64,000 bases of DNA, from contig JAJTUP010000119.1 of the NCBI GenBank assembly GCA_021399435.1, positions 62,001 to 126,000 of the forward strand, given 5' to 3'. The notes beneath the pieces were generated by a model. That model searched no databases. It was not told the DNA's origin and saw only the letters and a list, made by a program, of their open reading frames with translations. Position numbers and translations under genes: made by a program. Positions within the stretch are counted from its first letter, which is position 1. Every line of letters starts with the position of its first letter. Of this stretch, positions 44,601-54,423 are shown one piece after another. The stretch comes from Diaporthe sp. PMI_573. Taxonomy: Eukaryota > Ascomycota > Sordariomycetes > Diaporthales > Diaporthaceae.

Positions 44601-44682
44601 ATCACGCGAGGTTTAGACGTCATGTCAACATCAACTCAATGCACGTGCTATGTGATGTTGTGTGGCATTGATCGGAACCTTG
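41652..44682 (+). mobile_element. Structurally intact hAT element (3.03 kb)
   Basis: Ends match as inverted repeats: CAAGGCTCCGATCAA at 41652-41666 and its complement with one mismatch at 44668-44682. Subterminal repeats around ATGTTGATCAACAT lie at 41694-41770 and 44590-44605, with more CATCA/TGATG motifs near both ends. It encloses one transposase gene. The 8-bp flanks differ (GTGACGAC left, CAGCGGAT right), although hAT insertion normally makes an 8-bp duplication. Confidence 0.85.
41959..44527 (+). CDS. hAT transposase, three exons, 823 aa
   Basis: Exons 41959-43066, 43115-43711 and 43761-44527 (2472 nt). Intron 1 (48 nt, GTGTGT..GCTAAG..TTTTAG) removes an in-frame TAA and restores GPVGKLHNIV. 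Intron 2 (49 nt, GTAAGT..CTGAC..ATAAG) restores EYYHKLDETPVYYTAMALHP. Domains: BED finger at about 59-90 (CRPC ... EHVYLIHH), first catalytic Asp at about 229 (HLSFDGW), second at about 295 (GYTTLDNAANND), the DNDTRW block, and the C-terminal hAT dimerisation region (RMALDFLTVQAMSAECERLF, SASGRMVSPHRTLLDA). ATG chosen at MSGADPLPL, ahead of all motifs. No lesion seen, so the protein may be active. It excises and inserts hAT DNA in the nucleus. Confidence 0.9.
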
Positions 44683-44905
44683 CAGCGGATTCTGCGGCGT
44701 TTGTGAGGGTATTCAGCCTATACTATAATTTAGTATAGGCTACAGCAGTATTAGCGGCCAAAAGTTAAACTTACACCAGATTCCGCCCCCAAAACCTTTG
44801 ATAGCTCCTCCAAACAGGTGTCGTTTGATGTAGCATTATCGCCTGTATAATAGCCGAGGTTTTGAGCAGTAATATTGAACTTCCGTAGCGTACCGGCAGT
44901 GATCG
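44683..44905 (-). mobile_element. Second hAT transposase fragment
   Basis: Minus strand: ITAGTLRKFNITAQNLGYYT, GDNATSNDTCLEELSKVLGA, then a GTGTAAG..TTATAG intron (from 44776) and HKRRRIRC, where the sequence is cut by the hAT end at 44682. The motif GYYTGDNATSNDT is the second catalytic block of a different hAT subfamily from the intact element. The intron includes a perfect GCCTATACTA hairpin. The 8 bases next to the intact element (CAGCGGAT) code the RIRC end. Confidence 0.75.
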
Positions 44906-45370
44906 GAATGGTCTGGTCTGTCTTGGTCTCGGTCTGGTCTAGACCGCCAAGACTTGGTCTGGTCTGGCGATTTCTCGAGACCATGGTCCGACCGGTCCGA
45001 CCGGTCCGACCATTAACTGCTATAAATAGATCGGGGTGGCTGAATCTTAGCCTAATGCAGTTAGAACATTCACGGATCAAGTCCAAAACAACCTGCTTGT
45101 ATGCTATTATTATGGAGTCTTCAACGTCTCTTACACCATCTCCTGTCCCTACGCCATCACCCACCCCTACTCTGTCACCTGCCCCTGTTCTTCGATATCA
45201 CGAACCTCCGGATGAGTTCGTACAGGACCGTATCACCCACGTGAAACGCGCGACAATTGCAAAGAAGGGATTTCGTCCAGGTACATCACACATCTGGAAG
45301 TATGGCCTCCAATACGAGGTAGCGATCAGAAAGAGGTGTATTACTGCCACGAGTGAACTTCAGCCGTATG
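44906..45370 (+). mobile_element. 5' end of a third hAT element with transposase N-terminus
   Basis: 44910-45020 has the GGTCTGGTCT / GGTCCGACC tandem motifs (three GGTCCGACC in a row at 44993-45012) that I associate with ends of a fungal hAT family, then a TATAAATAG box at 45021. ATG at 45112 opens a Pro/Ser/Thr-rich leader (SLTPSPVPTPSPTPTLSPAP) and ATIAKKGFRPGTSHIWKYGL, the start of a BED domain. The frame then crosses at about 45370 into ABC transporter sequence. The rest of the transposase is missing. Confidence 0.65.
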
Positions 45371-48300
45371 AGTATGTATGGAGGAGGATACCGTGTGCGC
45401 GTGCCCCAGACCGAGAATGTGCCCCAGACTCGATGCCCGTCGGTGGTACACCAAGGACAGACCATATTCACCACCCTTGACTCGACATCCGCTACGCAGC
45501 TGTTGGTATCCCTTGAAGCTGCTGGTCTGTCGGACGTCTTCGTCACTGGACCTACTATCGAAGATGTCTTCCTCAAAGTTGCCAACCAGCCAGAAGAGCT
45601 CGAGAAGAGAGACACTGTCCTGTCCTCAAACACTGATACGGCCCCGCTCACCCCGGGTGACGGAACATCGGACGGCGAGCTGTCCTCGAGCAACAGGACT
45701 AGCTTTCTCCAGCAGCTCAGCGCCCTGGCCATCAAGCGCCTCGTGGTTTTCCGGAGCAACTTCTGGTGGTATATCCTGGCCATGGTCATTCCTCTGGCCT
45801 TTTCGCCAGCGATCACTTCCCTTCTGTCTCCAAGTGGCCCCTACACTCTTCCATATCAGCCCCCCGCCTGTCAGAGCTTTGAGCCCTCCATTTTTGATGA
45901 GGCTTATTTAGTCGACCTCGCTCCATCAGGCTACACTGATTCGATGGGCTCAGGGGTCATGTCGATACTCGTCGGTCCAAGCTCCGCTCGAGAAAGCGTG
46001 TTCCGCGCCGCCGACGAGTTCCCGATTGGGAAAAGATATGATTCCAATAACTTCGATTCGAACTTTGTCTTTCAGGACAGCTTTGAAAGCTTTCAACAGC
46101 GCATCCGCGATAATGCATCGACCTTCGCCCCAGGTGCACTTTATATGGGTAACGTGTCGAGTAAGCCTACGATTGCGTACAACCCCGAACTTGGTTACGA
46201 CACGCCGGTCTTGATGCAGAACCTCTGGAGTCAGGCGATGAGCGCCATTCCTATCGCTGTACAGCTGGCATATTTCAGCAGTTCGGTTCCTGTGAGTTCA
46301 TGTCCACCACGGCTCTGAAACCTCTTTTAATTGATCGAACGGATCATTAACCGACGATATAGCTTGATGCCGGCAGCGGCGTCCCTGCCATTGTGAGTCT
46401 TACTTGATGGCTTCCCACGGAGACTTGCTGACCGTGATAGCTCCTTGCATTCCTCCACAGTCTCTACCCAGCTTTTTTCGCCCTTCACCCGGCATCCGAA
46501 AAGCTACAAAAAATTCGAGCCCTGCAATACTCCAACAATGTTCGTCCATGCCCACTCTGGGTCTCCTACATGTTACTCGACATGACTATCATTTCGCTCA
46601 TCGCCGCTTTTGCCACGCTGGCCCTGTCCGCTCACGTGGAGAACTGGTATTTCGCTGGCTACATGTTCCCCATCTTCTGGCTTTATGGTATAGCTAGCAT
46701 ATTCTGGGGCTACATCATCTCGCTGTACGCTAAGTCCGAACTTACTGCCTTCGGCATCACTTTCTGTTCGATCACCGCTTCCTTAATCATCAGCGCCGTT
46801 GGCTTTTCGGTAAGTCCTTCTAGTCATCGTAATCAACCTATTCAAGCCCACTAATGTTTCAGTTGGGTGCAACAAACCCGAGTTCTGAAAGCATGACTCT
46901 TGTCTTGGACGCCGTTTCCTACTCACTAGGCCTCCTATTCCCGATCATGAACCTTTTTCGCGCCTTGGCCATCGGCCTCAACGTCTGGCTTGTCGGCTGC
47001 CGCGACTTTAAGCCGATTGCAAATCCCGGCTCCATCAACGCCTACGGCGGTCCGATCATGCTCCTCGTTATCCAGGTTTCTTACTTGTTTCTTCTCCTTC
47101 TTTGGCTAGACGGCCAGCACTCCTTTGCTTGGCCATGGCAGAGGAAGAAGCTGGTCATTCCCGACGAGCTGATCTCAAGAAACGGGAAGGACATTGAGAT
47201 GGAAAGACTTCGTGTTAAGGGTCCGACAAATGACTTGCTGCGAATGACCAATGTCACTAAGTCTTTTGGTGGCAAGCCAGCAGTCGATGATGTGTCTTTT
47301 GGGATAGGCGAAAGTTCCGTCCTGGCGTTACTTGGTCCCAATGGCGCCGGCAAGACCACGCTTACGAACATGATGCGGGGAGACATAGTTCCAGACCAAG
47401 GAAGTATCGTCGTGCAAGGTGTCGAAGTCCAGAAAAATACTCAAATGGCGAGGGAGCATATAGGAGGTCAGTTGCAAAATGTGTTCATACGTTCCTTCGG
47501 TGGCTAATGTGCCACAGTCTGTCCGCAGTTCGATGCTATCGACAAAATCACCGCAAGGCAGGAGTTGCAATTCTACGCCCGCATAAAGGGTATCGAGAAC
47601 GTCAATAGGGATGTGGAGCTCGTCATGAACAAAGTCGGCCTGACGCCAGACGCCTCTCGCCTGGCACACAAGCTATCTGGTGGGAACAAGAGGAAGCTTA
47701 GTCTCGCTATCGCACTACTGGGTACATGTTGATTGCCATGGCTATGCCCTTTACAAAGCTAACATAGTAACAGGCAACCCCAAGGTACTCATTCTAGACG
47801 AGCCAAGTTCTGCTATGGACGCCATCGCAAAGCGCGAAATGTGGAAGATGCTCTCCTCCATCACCCCAGGACGCAGCGTCCTCCTAACCGTAAGCCTACT
47901 ATCCCCCTCACAAAGAGATTCCTCAAAGACAGCACGCTGACCACCTCGCTACTAGACACACTCCATGGAAGAAGCCGACGAGCTTGCCACCAGCGTGGTC
48001 ATCATGTCCAAACGCATCCTCGCCATAGGCACGAGCCAAGAACTCCGCAAGCGTTACAGTAACGTATACGACGTACACCTGGTTCTCCGCAATGCGCCCG
48101 GCTCTACCCGCGCTGAAATGCAGAGCGTTGAGTCCTGGGTGCATAATTTCTTCCCGGAGGCGTCGCGCGGCACCGTTAGCCTTGGCGGGCAGGTGCGGTT
48201 TGTAGTGCCTGTGGAGATGGGTATCTCGCAGGACGGGAGGAGTACTGTCAGGCGGTTGATGGAGACGCTGGAGCGGTACAAGACGGAGCTTGGGCTGGCG

Positions 48301-48411
48301 CACTATACGGTGGGGATGGGAACTCTGGAGATGGTATTCCTGAATATTATTCGGGATAGCGATGTGTCGGAGGAAAAGGAAAAGCCCAAGAAGTCGTTCT
48401 GGCGTTGGTGA
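45371..48411 (+). pseudogene. ABCA-subfamily transporter, 3' half
   Basis: Exons: about 45371-46291, 46363-46392 (30 nt), 46441-46809, 46863-47466, 47518-47721, 47774-47889 and 47956-48411, all with consensus GT..AG sites. About 900 aa remain. They start in the domain after the first ATPase (GGGYRVRVPQT ... GPTIEDVFLKV), followed by the second membrane domain (FRSNFWWYILAMVIPLAFSP; several helices to 47120) and the complete second nucleotide-binding domain: Walker A LGPNGAGKTT, Q-loop VCPQFD, signature LSGGNKRKLSLA, Walker B VLILDEPSS, H-loop THSMEEADE. The first membrane and ATPase domains are absent; the junction with hAT sequence is at about 45370. The remaining exons are undamaged. A full ABCA protein moves lipids or similar substrates across membranes; this half is unlikely to work alone. 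Confidence 0.85.
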
Positions 48412-48571
48412 TTACACGAGTTATCATATCTGAGCCGGGGAACCATACTAAAGCGAGCCAAGGACCCAAGTTGAACCGAAGCACGGTTGTTTGTTACTCT
48501 ACTATACTACGTGGCTTCTAGCCTAACGTTAGACGTGTTAAATTTATCAACTTAACGCCAGATAGATTGAC

Positions 48572-49331
48572 TCAAATTCTCGCAGTGCCAAATTGTCGGC
48601 ACTCGACAAGTCTGGTCACCGAGTGTATCAATTGTCCATTCCCACCCTTTCCAAGCTTCCCTACCAGACTCTGAATGACTCCGGATTTCCTCTGCGCCTC
48701 AACACCAGACCATCCCACGAGGATGCCAAACACAGTGCCCGTTCCCTCGCCCTTCTCGCGGCCCTCCAACATCGGCCAATCCGTTTCGACACTCCAGCCC
48801 GAGCGCACCGCTCGCATGTCAGTGTTCGAATCGAGATCCCCTCCGATCCCGGTCGAAAACGTCTTGCTGACACCGTCTTTCTCCGCAGCCGTTATGTCGG
48901 GTGAGAAATATAACAACGTAACCTCCACCACAGGCGCGTTCAACACATCCCTGGCCTCCCCATCGAGCTGCACATGGCAGCCAAAGATCGGGTGAGACAA
49001 GATCTTGGGTAAATCTTTGACCGCTTCGGCTCCGCCCCTACACGTGTCCAACTATCATCAGCTCCTAGCCCCCGAGTAGCAAAGTCCTTAAATGCAGTCC
49101 AACTTACGTCTTGGCAAAGTCCTGATGATGCTTCACATCGTCGAAGCAGAAGAAGCACCAGAGCCGCAAAGCGTCATCAGGCTCGATGCCTCCGTATGCC
49201 CAGTACGGCCCGCCCGGTGCGGTGGCCACGGCGCTCCATGCGGAGTCGAGGACTTGGCCTTCGGGGGTTTGGGGGTTGAGGACGTCGTGGTCGAGCTTGA
49301 CGCCCATGAGGCCGATTTCGACTACGGTCAT
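48572..49331 (-). CDS. Dimeric alpha/beta-barrel-like protein, two exons, 229 aa
   Basis: Exons 49331-49108 and 49037-48572 (690 nt), with a 70-nt intron GTAAGT..CTGAT..GTGTAG. The protein starts MTVVEIGLMGVKLDHDVLNP and includes PYWAYGGIEPDDALRLWCFF, HPIFGCHVQLDGEARDVLNA, PVVEVTLLYFSPD and GTVFGILVGWSGVEAQ. Two repeats of a beta-alpha-beta layout (VVEIGLM..., VVEVTLLYF) recall the antibiotic-biosynthesis monooxygenase/stress-response dimeric alpha-beta barrel folds common in fungal hypothetical proteins. No catalytic residue can be assigned. It appears intact and converges on the ABC transporter tail 160 bp away. Confidence 0.65.
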
Positions 49332-49349
49332 GTTGAATTATGGAGGTCT

Positions 49350-49505
49350 TTGGGAATCGTAAATAAGTGGTTGAAATGTAGTGTGTATGATGCCTTGAGT
49401 CGGATGTTAAGAAGGTATTTGTACCAAAAAAGATGGCTAGGCAACGACCTTTTCACTGTGGGGGACATTGCGTGTCAAGTGTGGATAATTACGCGTCTGG
49501 ATTGA
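49350..49505 (+). pseudogene. Glutathione S-transferase C-terminal fragment
   Basis: A + frame reads VYDALSRMLRRYLYQKRWLG, then NDLFTVGDIACQVWI and stops. The order (helix, W-L-x-G-x-x-F-T-x-x-D-I-A) is the GST C-terminal hallmark around the conserved Asp. Nothing of the thioredoxin-like N-domain is present. It lies just upstream of the divergent alpha/beta-barrel gene. A short relic; the match is only about 50 residues. Confidence 0.45.
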
Positions 49506-49964
49506 GTTGTTCTCACGCTAACATCCCTCCCTATGGGGCGGAAACCCCACACTGCTTTCCACCATAACAAAGTCAGCAACCACTTGCAGCTTCTGCAACT
49601 CTCGGAATATATTCTATAAACACTGGTTTCTACCCCTAGTTCATTTCGGTGTAATGCAGAATCTGCTCAGCATGTAATTGTGCATTTCACTGCTAGTGTA
49701 CCCGCGAGCTTCACTTCGGCCGACCTCGGAATTCGTGGGGACAATACCTAGCTGACCCAGACTATCGTCAGCTTTGGGATGTAGTAGTAAGAGTATGAGC
49801 CGAGCTAGAGATAGTCTCAGCGTTCCTAACAAGCCAAGTAAGTCAAGTCGGCCCCCAGACTTGTCGACTTGGCCTATTTTCAGGCTATATTTGTTTGTTT
49901 CTGACGTAGATTTGACTTGACTTGTGGTATTTGACAAGTCCTACTAAACTGTCCTAGGCCTAGA
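49506..49964. other. 3' end of the fourth hAT element
   Basis: 49840-49950 is rich in AAGTCAAGTC and GACTTGACTTG motifs, the kind of subterminal repeat seen in fungal hAT ends, and it leads into the transposase stop codon. I could not fix the outer boundary. 49506-49800 shows no gene. Confidence 0.45.
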
Positions 49965-52439
49965 CTAACCTCCAGAGCTCTCTCCAGAGGCTTTACTAAC
50001 TCCCATCTCTTTCCAATTGAACATACCCATCCTAGCCCAGTTCTTGAGGCATTGACAAGACTTCATCGTTGCAAAGTGTTGCCGATGCCTCTGAGAAGAG
50101 ATCTGAAGCTTCGCAACGCTGAAGCACCTCTCACACTCGCTTGACATGGCAGGAATAGTCAAGAAGTCTATTGCCATTCGATACAGCCTTGGCCACTTGC
50201 CCTTTCTGCTGATCCACCACGAAATAAGGTCCTCAGCTTCCTCCCCACCTCCCTGATTAGTCTCTTCCTCAGCCAATGGCCGTGGAGGCTCTGAAAGGTA
50301 GTCCTCAATCTCGTCGATCAAGCGTGGTTGTTGGGTCTGATAATAATTGCCCTTAGTGATCCACGGAGTCTTCGTCTTCTTCGCCTGGGCATTCTGAGGA
50401 ACTGGCTGAGAGCTCCCGCTTGCCCTATCCACGTATGAGTCGTCAAACAAAGCCCTGAAGTCCTTGACAATGGCCTCCTTGCGTTCGGGGTAGTAGACTT
50501 CGATAAACCGTGTCTTGTGAGCTGGGTGCAGAATCATTGCCGCCCAATAGACCCCTGTCTCCTCCATCAGATTCCTGTACTTTTCCAGCTTCTTAGAGGC
50601 AAACTCAAGCGAGTGCTGTATATATCGGAGGCTTAGATCGCCGAGTTGGAGCTCCTCAGTGGCTCTTGGTGACTCAGGCGGAGACGATCGGCTCTGAGGA
50701 ATAGAGGAGGCTTGTCTTGGAGAGGAAATATCGACTTCGAAGTCTTGGAGGCGGGTAGGAAGTCTGATTTCCCTCTGCGAGCGCCGAGGCATCTGGGATT
50801 CGTCACCTGCAACAAATATACAGCTTTCAGCTGAATCGGAAGACCCAAAGGAAGGCTCTTCTAGATCGATCTGTGGTGTCTCGAAAGGTGTACCAACAAG
50901 GCCCTCATTATAGCGTTTTTGCATTTCCTTGAGGTGGTCTTGCAAGCAACAGACTGTTGAGATGACCTCCGCAAACCTGGGTTCCCTGCCCTCAAAGTAT
51001 TTGGTATACTCGATATATAGCTTCAAGATTTCGAGGATTTCCGTGAGGACGAGCCAGTCTTCGTGTTGCAAGACATCTTCTTCAGGGATCCGTTTTTCAG
51101 GTTTCTCGTCTGTCCTGCTCAGCCTGCAGAAGGTATCAATGATGTCCTTAAGCTTGATAGCGCGAAGGATCATAAGGTATATCGAATTCCACCGCGTATC
51201 GTTGTCTGCCTTCACCATCAAGCCCACCACGTCCTTTTCGATTAGCCAAAGCCCCAGCTCTTGCAATACATCCGCGCGGATTCGACCAGTGGTGATTGCA
51301 AGGAATTGGTCTCTCCGTTGAGAGGATCTGCGGATGAAATGGACGGCGTTGTGAAGCTTGCCAACTGGGCCATATTTCCTCCACTCTTTGAGAAGCCTCA
51401 GTTCAGTATCGACATCAAGATTGTCCTTATTATAGGCAGAGTCGAAGATTTCTGACGAAGCTCCCTCGAGGAAGGCCTTGGCAGAGAGGTTGAGTACGTG
51501 GCCAAAGCAGCGGATTCGAACCTGCCTTTCAAGTTTGACTCTTTGGTACTCAGTTAAGTGAGGCTTCAACGCTTTAAGAATGGCCCTGACTGCCGTATCG
51601 CAAGAATCTGCGTTATCAGCAGTAAAGAAGCCGACTTTCTTGCCAATATCGAAGTCCCTAAACAACTGGACCATGATCCGAGCCTGGTTCTCGCCTCCGT
51701 GGCTGCCTTCAACCCGTTCAAGGGACAATAGACGTATCTGGAGCTTCCCAGAAGTGTCAACAAAGTGGGCGATAATGGAAAGCAATGCAATATTGTTTGG
51801 AGAAGTCCAGAGGTCAAAGGTGATATGGATTTTGCTCCGAGCCACTTGGAACTCACGCTTTAGAAGTGTCTTTCGAGTTTCGTACTCCATAGTGATCCAA
51901 TTCTTGACTGTATCAGCGCTTTCAGGTAAGAGCTCATTGATGAAGTCCCTATTAAGTACCAGAAGGAGTTCGCGGAAAAGAGGGTGTTCAATGCCGTAGA
52001 AGGGGATATTTGCGTCGATAATCCAACCCATCAAGAGATTCTTGAATTCTTCAGCTGCCGTACGAACCACGAGGCGTTGGGAGGACTTGTCGGAGCTCGA
52101 CGTCTTCGCAAAGTCGATTATTGCTTGTCTCTTTGCAAGGGGCTCGTCCCCATCTTGGTCTTGAAGCTCCCCATCTGGAAATATACGGTGCTGTTTCTTG
52201 AGATGCCTGCCTGCTGACGTAGTTGCCTCCCCATCGAATAGCTTCGTTATTCCGATCGATTCGCAGTGCTTGCAAAGAAAGACGTCTTCGTGCGTGTCGT
52301 CGGGGTTCAATCGAACGAGACAGTTGACATGGGGCTGTATCCACGAATTGCGCTTCCTTTTCTTGTGTAGCCATGCCTCAAGAATATAGGTATTAACCCT
52401 GCCGTCGCTTTTCAGCTTGATCTTGGGGAGTTCATCCAC
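49965..52439 (-). CDS. hAT transposase, intronless, 824 aa
   Basis: One uninterrupted frame from ATG 52439. BED finger at residues 56-84 (FLCKHCESIG ... GRHLKKQH; C56, C59, H79, H84), catalytic Asp 209 (IHITFDLWTSPNN), second Asp about 275 (VGFFTADNADSCDTA), RIRCFGHVLNLSAKAFLE, GPVGKLHNAVHFIRRSSQRR, the VKADNDTRWNSIYLMI block, a Ser/Pro-rich insert near 560-600 (SPRQASSIPQSRSSPPES) and the hAT dimerisation region (RMAIDFLTIPAMSSECERCF). It is full length for the family and undamaged. However, foreign coding sequence begins about 90 bp beyond its start codon and no matching 5' end is visible, so the element itself is probably truncated and immobile on its own. Confidence 0.92.
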   Translation of the reverse strand: MDELPKIKLKSDGRVNTYILEAWLHKKRKRNSWIQPHVNCLVRLNPDDTHEDVFLCKHCESIGITKLFDGEATTSAGRHLKKQHRIFPDGELQDQDGDEPLAKRQAIIDFAKTSSSDKSSQRLVVRTAAEEFKNLLMGWIIDANIPFYGIEHPLFRELLLVLNRDFINELLPESADTVKNWITMEYETRKTLLKREFQVARSKIHITFDLWTSPNNIALLSIIAHFVDTSGKLQIRLLSLERVEGSHGGENQARIMVQLFRDFDIGKKVGFFTADNADSCDTAVRAILKALKPHLTEYQRVKLERQVRIRCFGHVLNLSAKAFLEGASSEIFDSAYNKDNLDVDTELRLLKEWRKYGPVGKLHNAVHFIRRSSQRRDQFLAITTGRIRADVLQELGLWLIEKDVVGLMVKADNDTRWNSIYLMILRAIKLKDIIDTFCRLSRTDEKPEKRIPEEDVLQHEDWLVLTEILEILKLYIEYTKYFEGREPRFAEVISTVCCLQDHLKEMQKRYNEGLVGTPFETPQIDLEEPSFGSSDSAESCIFVAGDESQMPRRSQREIRLPTRLQDFEVDISSPRQASSIPQSRSSPPESPRATEELQLGDLSLRYIQHSLEFASKKLEKYRNLMEETGVYWAAMILHPAHKTRFIEVYYPERKEAIVKDFRALFDDSYVDRASGSSQPVPQNAQAKKTKTPWITKGNYYQTQQPRLIDEIEDYLSEPPRPLAEEETNQGGGEEAEDLISWWISRKGKWPRLYRMAIDFLTIPAMSSECERCFSVAKLQISSQRHRQHFATMKSCQCLKNWARMGMFNWKEMGVSKASGESSGG

Positions 52440-52525
52440 ATCCTTCGCGCCCCTGATATCGTCGGCTCGAATACTGGCAGTCTGGTAGGTAAAGGACAGG
52501 GAATTCGAGGACGAAGCTCGTCTAA

Positions 52526-52947
52526 GGACCGAGAACGCGTCGTTTCAACGTGTCGCGGATCGAGATGGAGACGGAGCGGGACCAGCAGTGGGTGCAGCTC
52601 GTGCTCAAGGACCGCAGCAAGCAGGCGGTCGCGTTCGAGACCAACTCTGCCAGTGGGCGGCTGCTCAACGCCAAGATCCAGGGGCGGCGGTTCGTCAGCT
52701 GGGTTAGGAAGTGGAATCCTGAGGCGGAGGTTAGCAGTAGTGGGTAGGTCGTCTCACCAGCGTGTCTGTGTGGTGTTTTCTTTTTTCTCTTCTTTCTCGA
52801 AGCGGGAGGGTAGGGTTTACTATATTCGATGGACAACAGACGGGCTAACGGGTCGTTCTTTCTTGTCTTTCGTGCAGGGAAGGATCTAGTCGACGTTCCA
52901 GCGTCGTGACGGACGATCGCCGGTCTACCACGGCCGAGGCCCAGTGA
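52526..52947 (+). pseudogene. 3' end of an unknown gene (two exons)
   Basis: A + frame, open after a stop at about 52517, reads RRFNVSRIEMETERDQQWVQ, LVLKDRSKQAVAFETNSASG and RLLNAKIQGRRFVSWVRKWN. A GTAGGT donor after 52743 and a TTTCGTGCAG acceptor at 52877 join it to EGSSRRSSVVTDDRRSTTAE and a stop at 52945. The frames agree across the splice, and the Ser/Arg tail is typical of fungal C-termini. No start exists; the upstream side is cut near the hAT ORF. Family not recognised. Confidence 0.5.
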
Positions 52948-53035
52948 GAGAGACTTGGTATTCGTCGTCCTCTCCTCTAAATTCCTTCTTTTGCACGGGC
53001 GGAATATTGAGATTGCCTTTTATGTTTTACCCCTC

Positions 53036-53545
53036 TTATTCAACCAATTGTTGGAGTGTAGCCGGGAACCGAAGTTCGCGGATGGTTTTGATGCGGTCTG
53101 ATGTGTTGTATAGGCCGAGTCCGTCGACGCGGAATCCGAGTAGTTCCACGGAGGGGTAGCCAAGGAAGGATTTCTTAGAAGACAGGGAAATGTTTTTGTC
53201 TTGGAAGAGTTTGAAGACGGTGCGTAGGTGACGGATGTGCTCGGCAGCGGAGTCCGAAAATACGATCATGTCGTCGATGAACGCTGTTGCGAAGGCGCGG
53301 TGCGGTCGCAGCAGGTGATCCATGTAACGCTGTACATGCGCCGGCGAATTGCGGAAACCCATGATGGCTACCTTGAACCGTTCTTGCCCGCGGTGGCTCA
53401 CCACGGTGAATCGATCCTGGTGCGGAGGATAGACCATGAATTGATAGAAGAATAAGCTGGCGTCTACTACCGAGAGGTAGGCCTTGCCTCGTATCTTCCG
53501 AATGACCTCGGATTGAATACGCTTACCATACTCCAAGGTACCTCT
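53036..53545 (-). mobile_element. Ty3/gypsy reverse-transcriptase fragment
   Basis: Minus frame: RKIRGKAYLSVVDASLFFYQ, FTVVSHRGQERFKVAIMGFR, NSPAHVQRYMDHLL, then FIDDMIVFSDSAAEHIRHLR (FIDD in place of YADD) and ELLGFRVDGLGL. It is the reverse-transcriptase core with both ends missing. It comes from a different gypsy lineage from the relic at 4.9 kb. Confidence 0.9.
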
Positions 53546-54194
53546 CGCTTACATTTTGTGAGTTCCAATAGCGATTGGAACGAGCTAAATGGAGTTGAAG
53601 TTGGCGATTTCTTCGAAAATGTCACCAACTTTAACATGCAATTGAACCACAACATAAGCTAACTTTTGGCTCAAAAATCACAGGAAATCTTTGCGAGACC
53701 CAGAGTAATTTATGACGTTCAAAAATTTACTTATATCCTTGATAGCGTTGAGTTATGTCAATGTAAAGCAATTCGGTACTTCGGCGGGGGACAAATCTCA
53801 AAAACGGGGGGACAAATCACGCCAGCCCTTTTTTTGTATAGGAATACAATACAAAACGATGACAAATTCTATGAGCTTCTATGGCCCCTGCGCGGAGAAC
53901 CCACAAAACCACCCGATTATCACCCCCCCTGTAAAGAAAATGCGGGGCGGAAGCTTACGACAATTAGGGCCGAGAGCTGGCTCAACCACTGTACACTAAC
54001 GCCAGGCACCCTAGACAACCCGCGGGTCCCGACCCCACCGGGTATATCACTTCCGGATGATACGATTTCCTCCTCTCTTTCGACGACCTCCAAAGTCCGA
54101 ATTTTTTTTGATCCCATCTAGGTTAGCTGCACATCTGATTCTTCCAAGAAAATAGTATAAAGGGGCTGAGGAAAAAAATCGAGAAAACGGATGT
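53546..54194. other. No gene; copia insertion-site flank
   Basis: Contains the palindrome TTCCAATAGCGATTGGAA (about 53552) and repeated GGGGGACAAATC motifs (about 53786 and 53808). A 151-codon + frame here has no domain. The copia element begins at 54195. Confidence 0.3.
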
Positions 54195-54389
54195 TGTCAG
54201 ATGTGACGGGTGCTTTGGGTTAGGTGCCTGAGGCATCAATGGTTGAATCATGACAAAACCAGCCCCCTTACGGGTGGGGTCCCACCAAAAGAACCAAGAC
54301 AAGACATCATCACAATACACCCAGTTACCACCCCATCAATTGGACCATAATTACACGTCCCACATACCTAAAAGGGTGATAATCTGACA
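54195..54389 (+). repeat. Copia 5' LTR
   Basis: 195 bp, TG..CA ends, identical to the 3' LTR. It would carry the promoter for the element. Confidence 0.95.
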
Positions 54390-54423
54390 ATTAAGAGTCT
54401 CACTGCCTCAAGCCGATTCAAAT

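Noticed and set aside
49092..49340. + strand frame over the alpha/beta-barrel gene
   Set aside because: It is a shadow of exon 1 of the minus-strand gene. Only its last 50 codons, beyond that gene, look like a real (GST) fragment.
53670..54121. 151-codon + frame before the copia element
   Set aside because: No motif, low-complexity start and end, overlapping repeated GGGGGACAAATC words; more likely repeat DNA than a gene.
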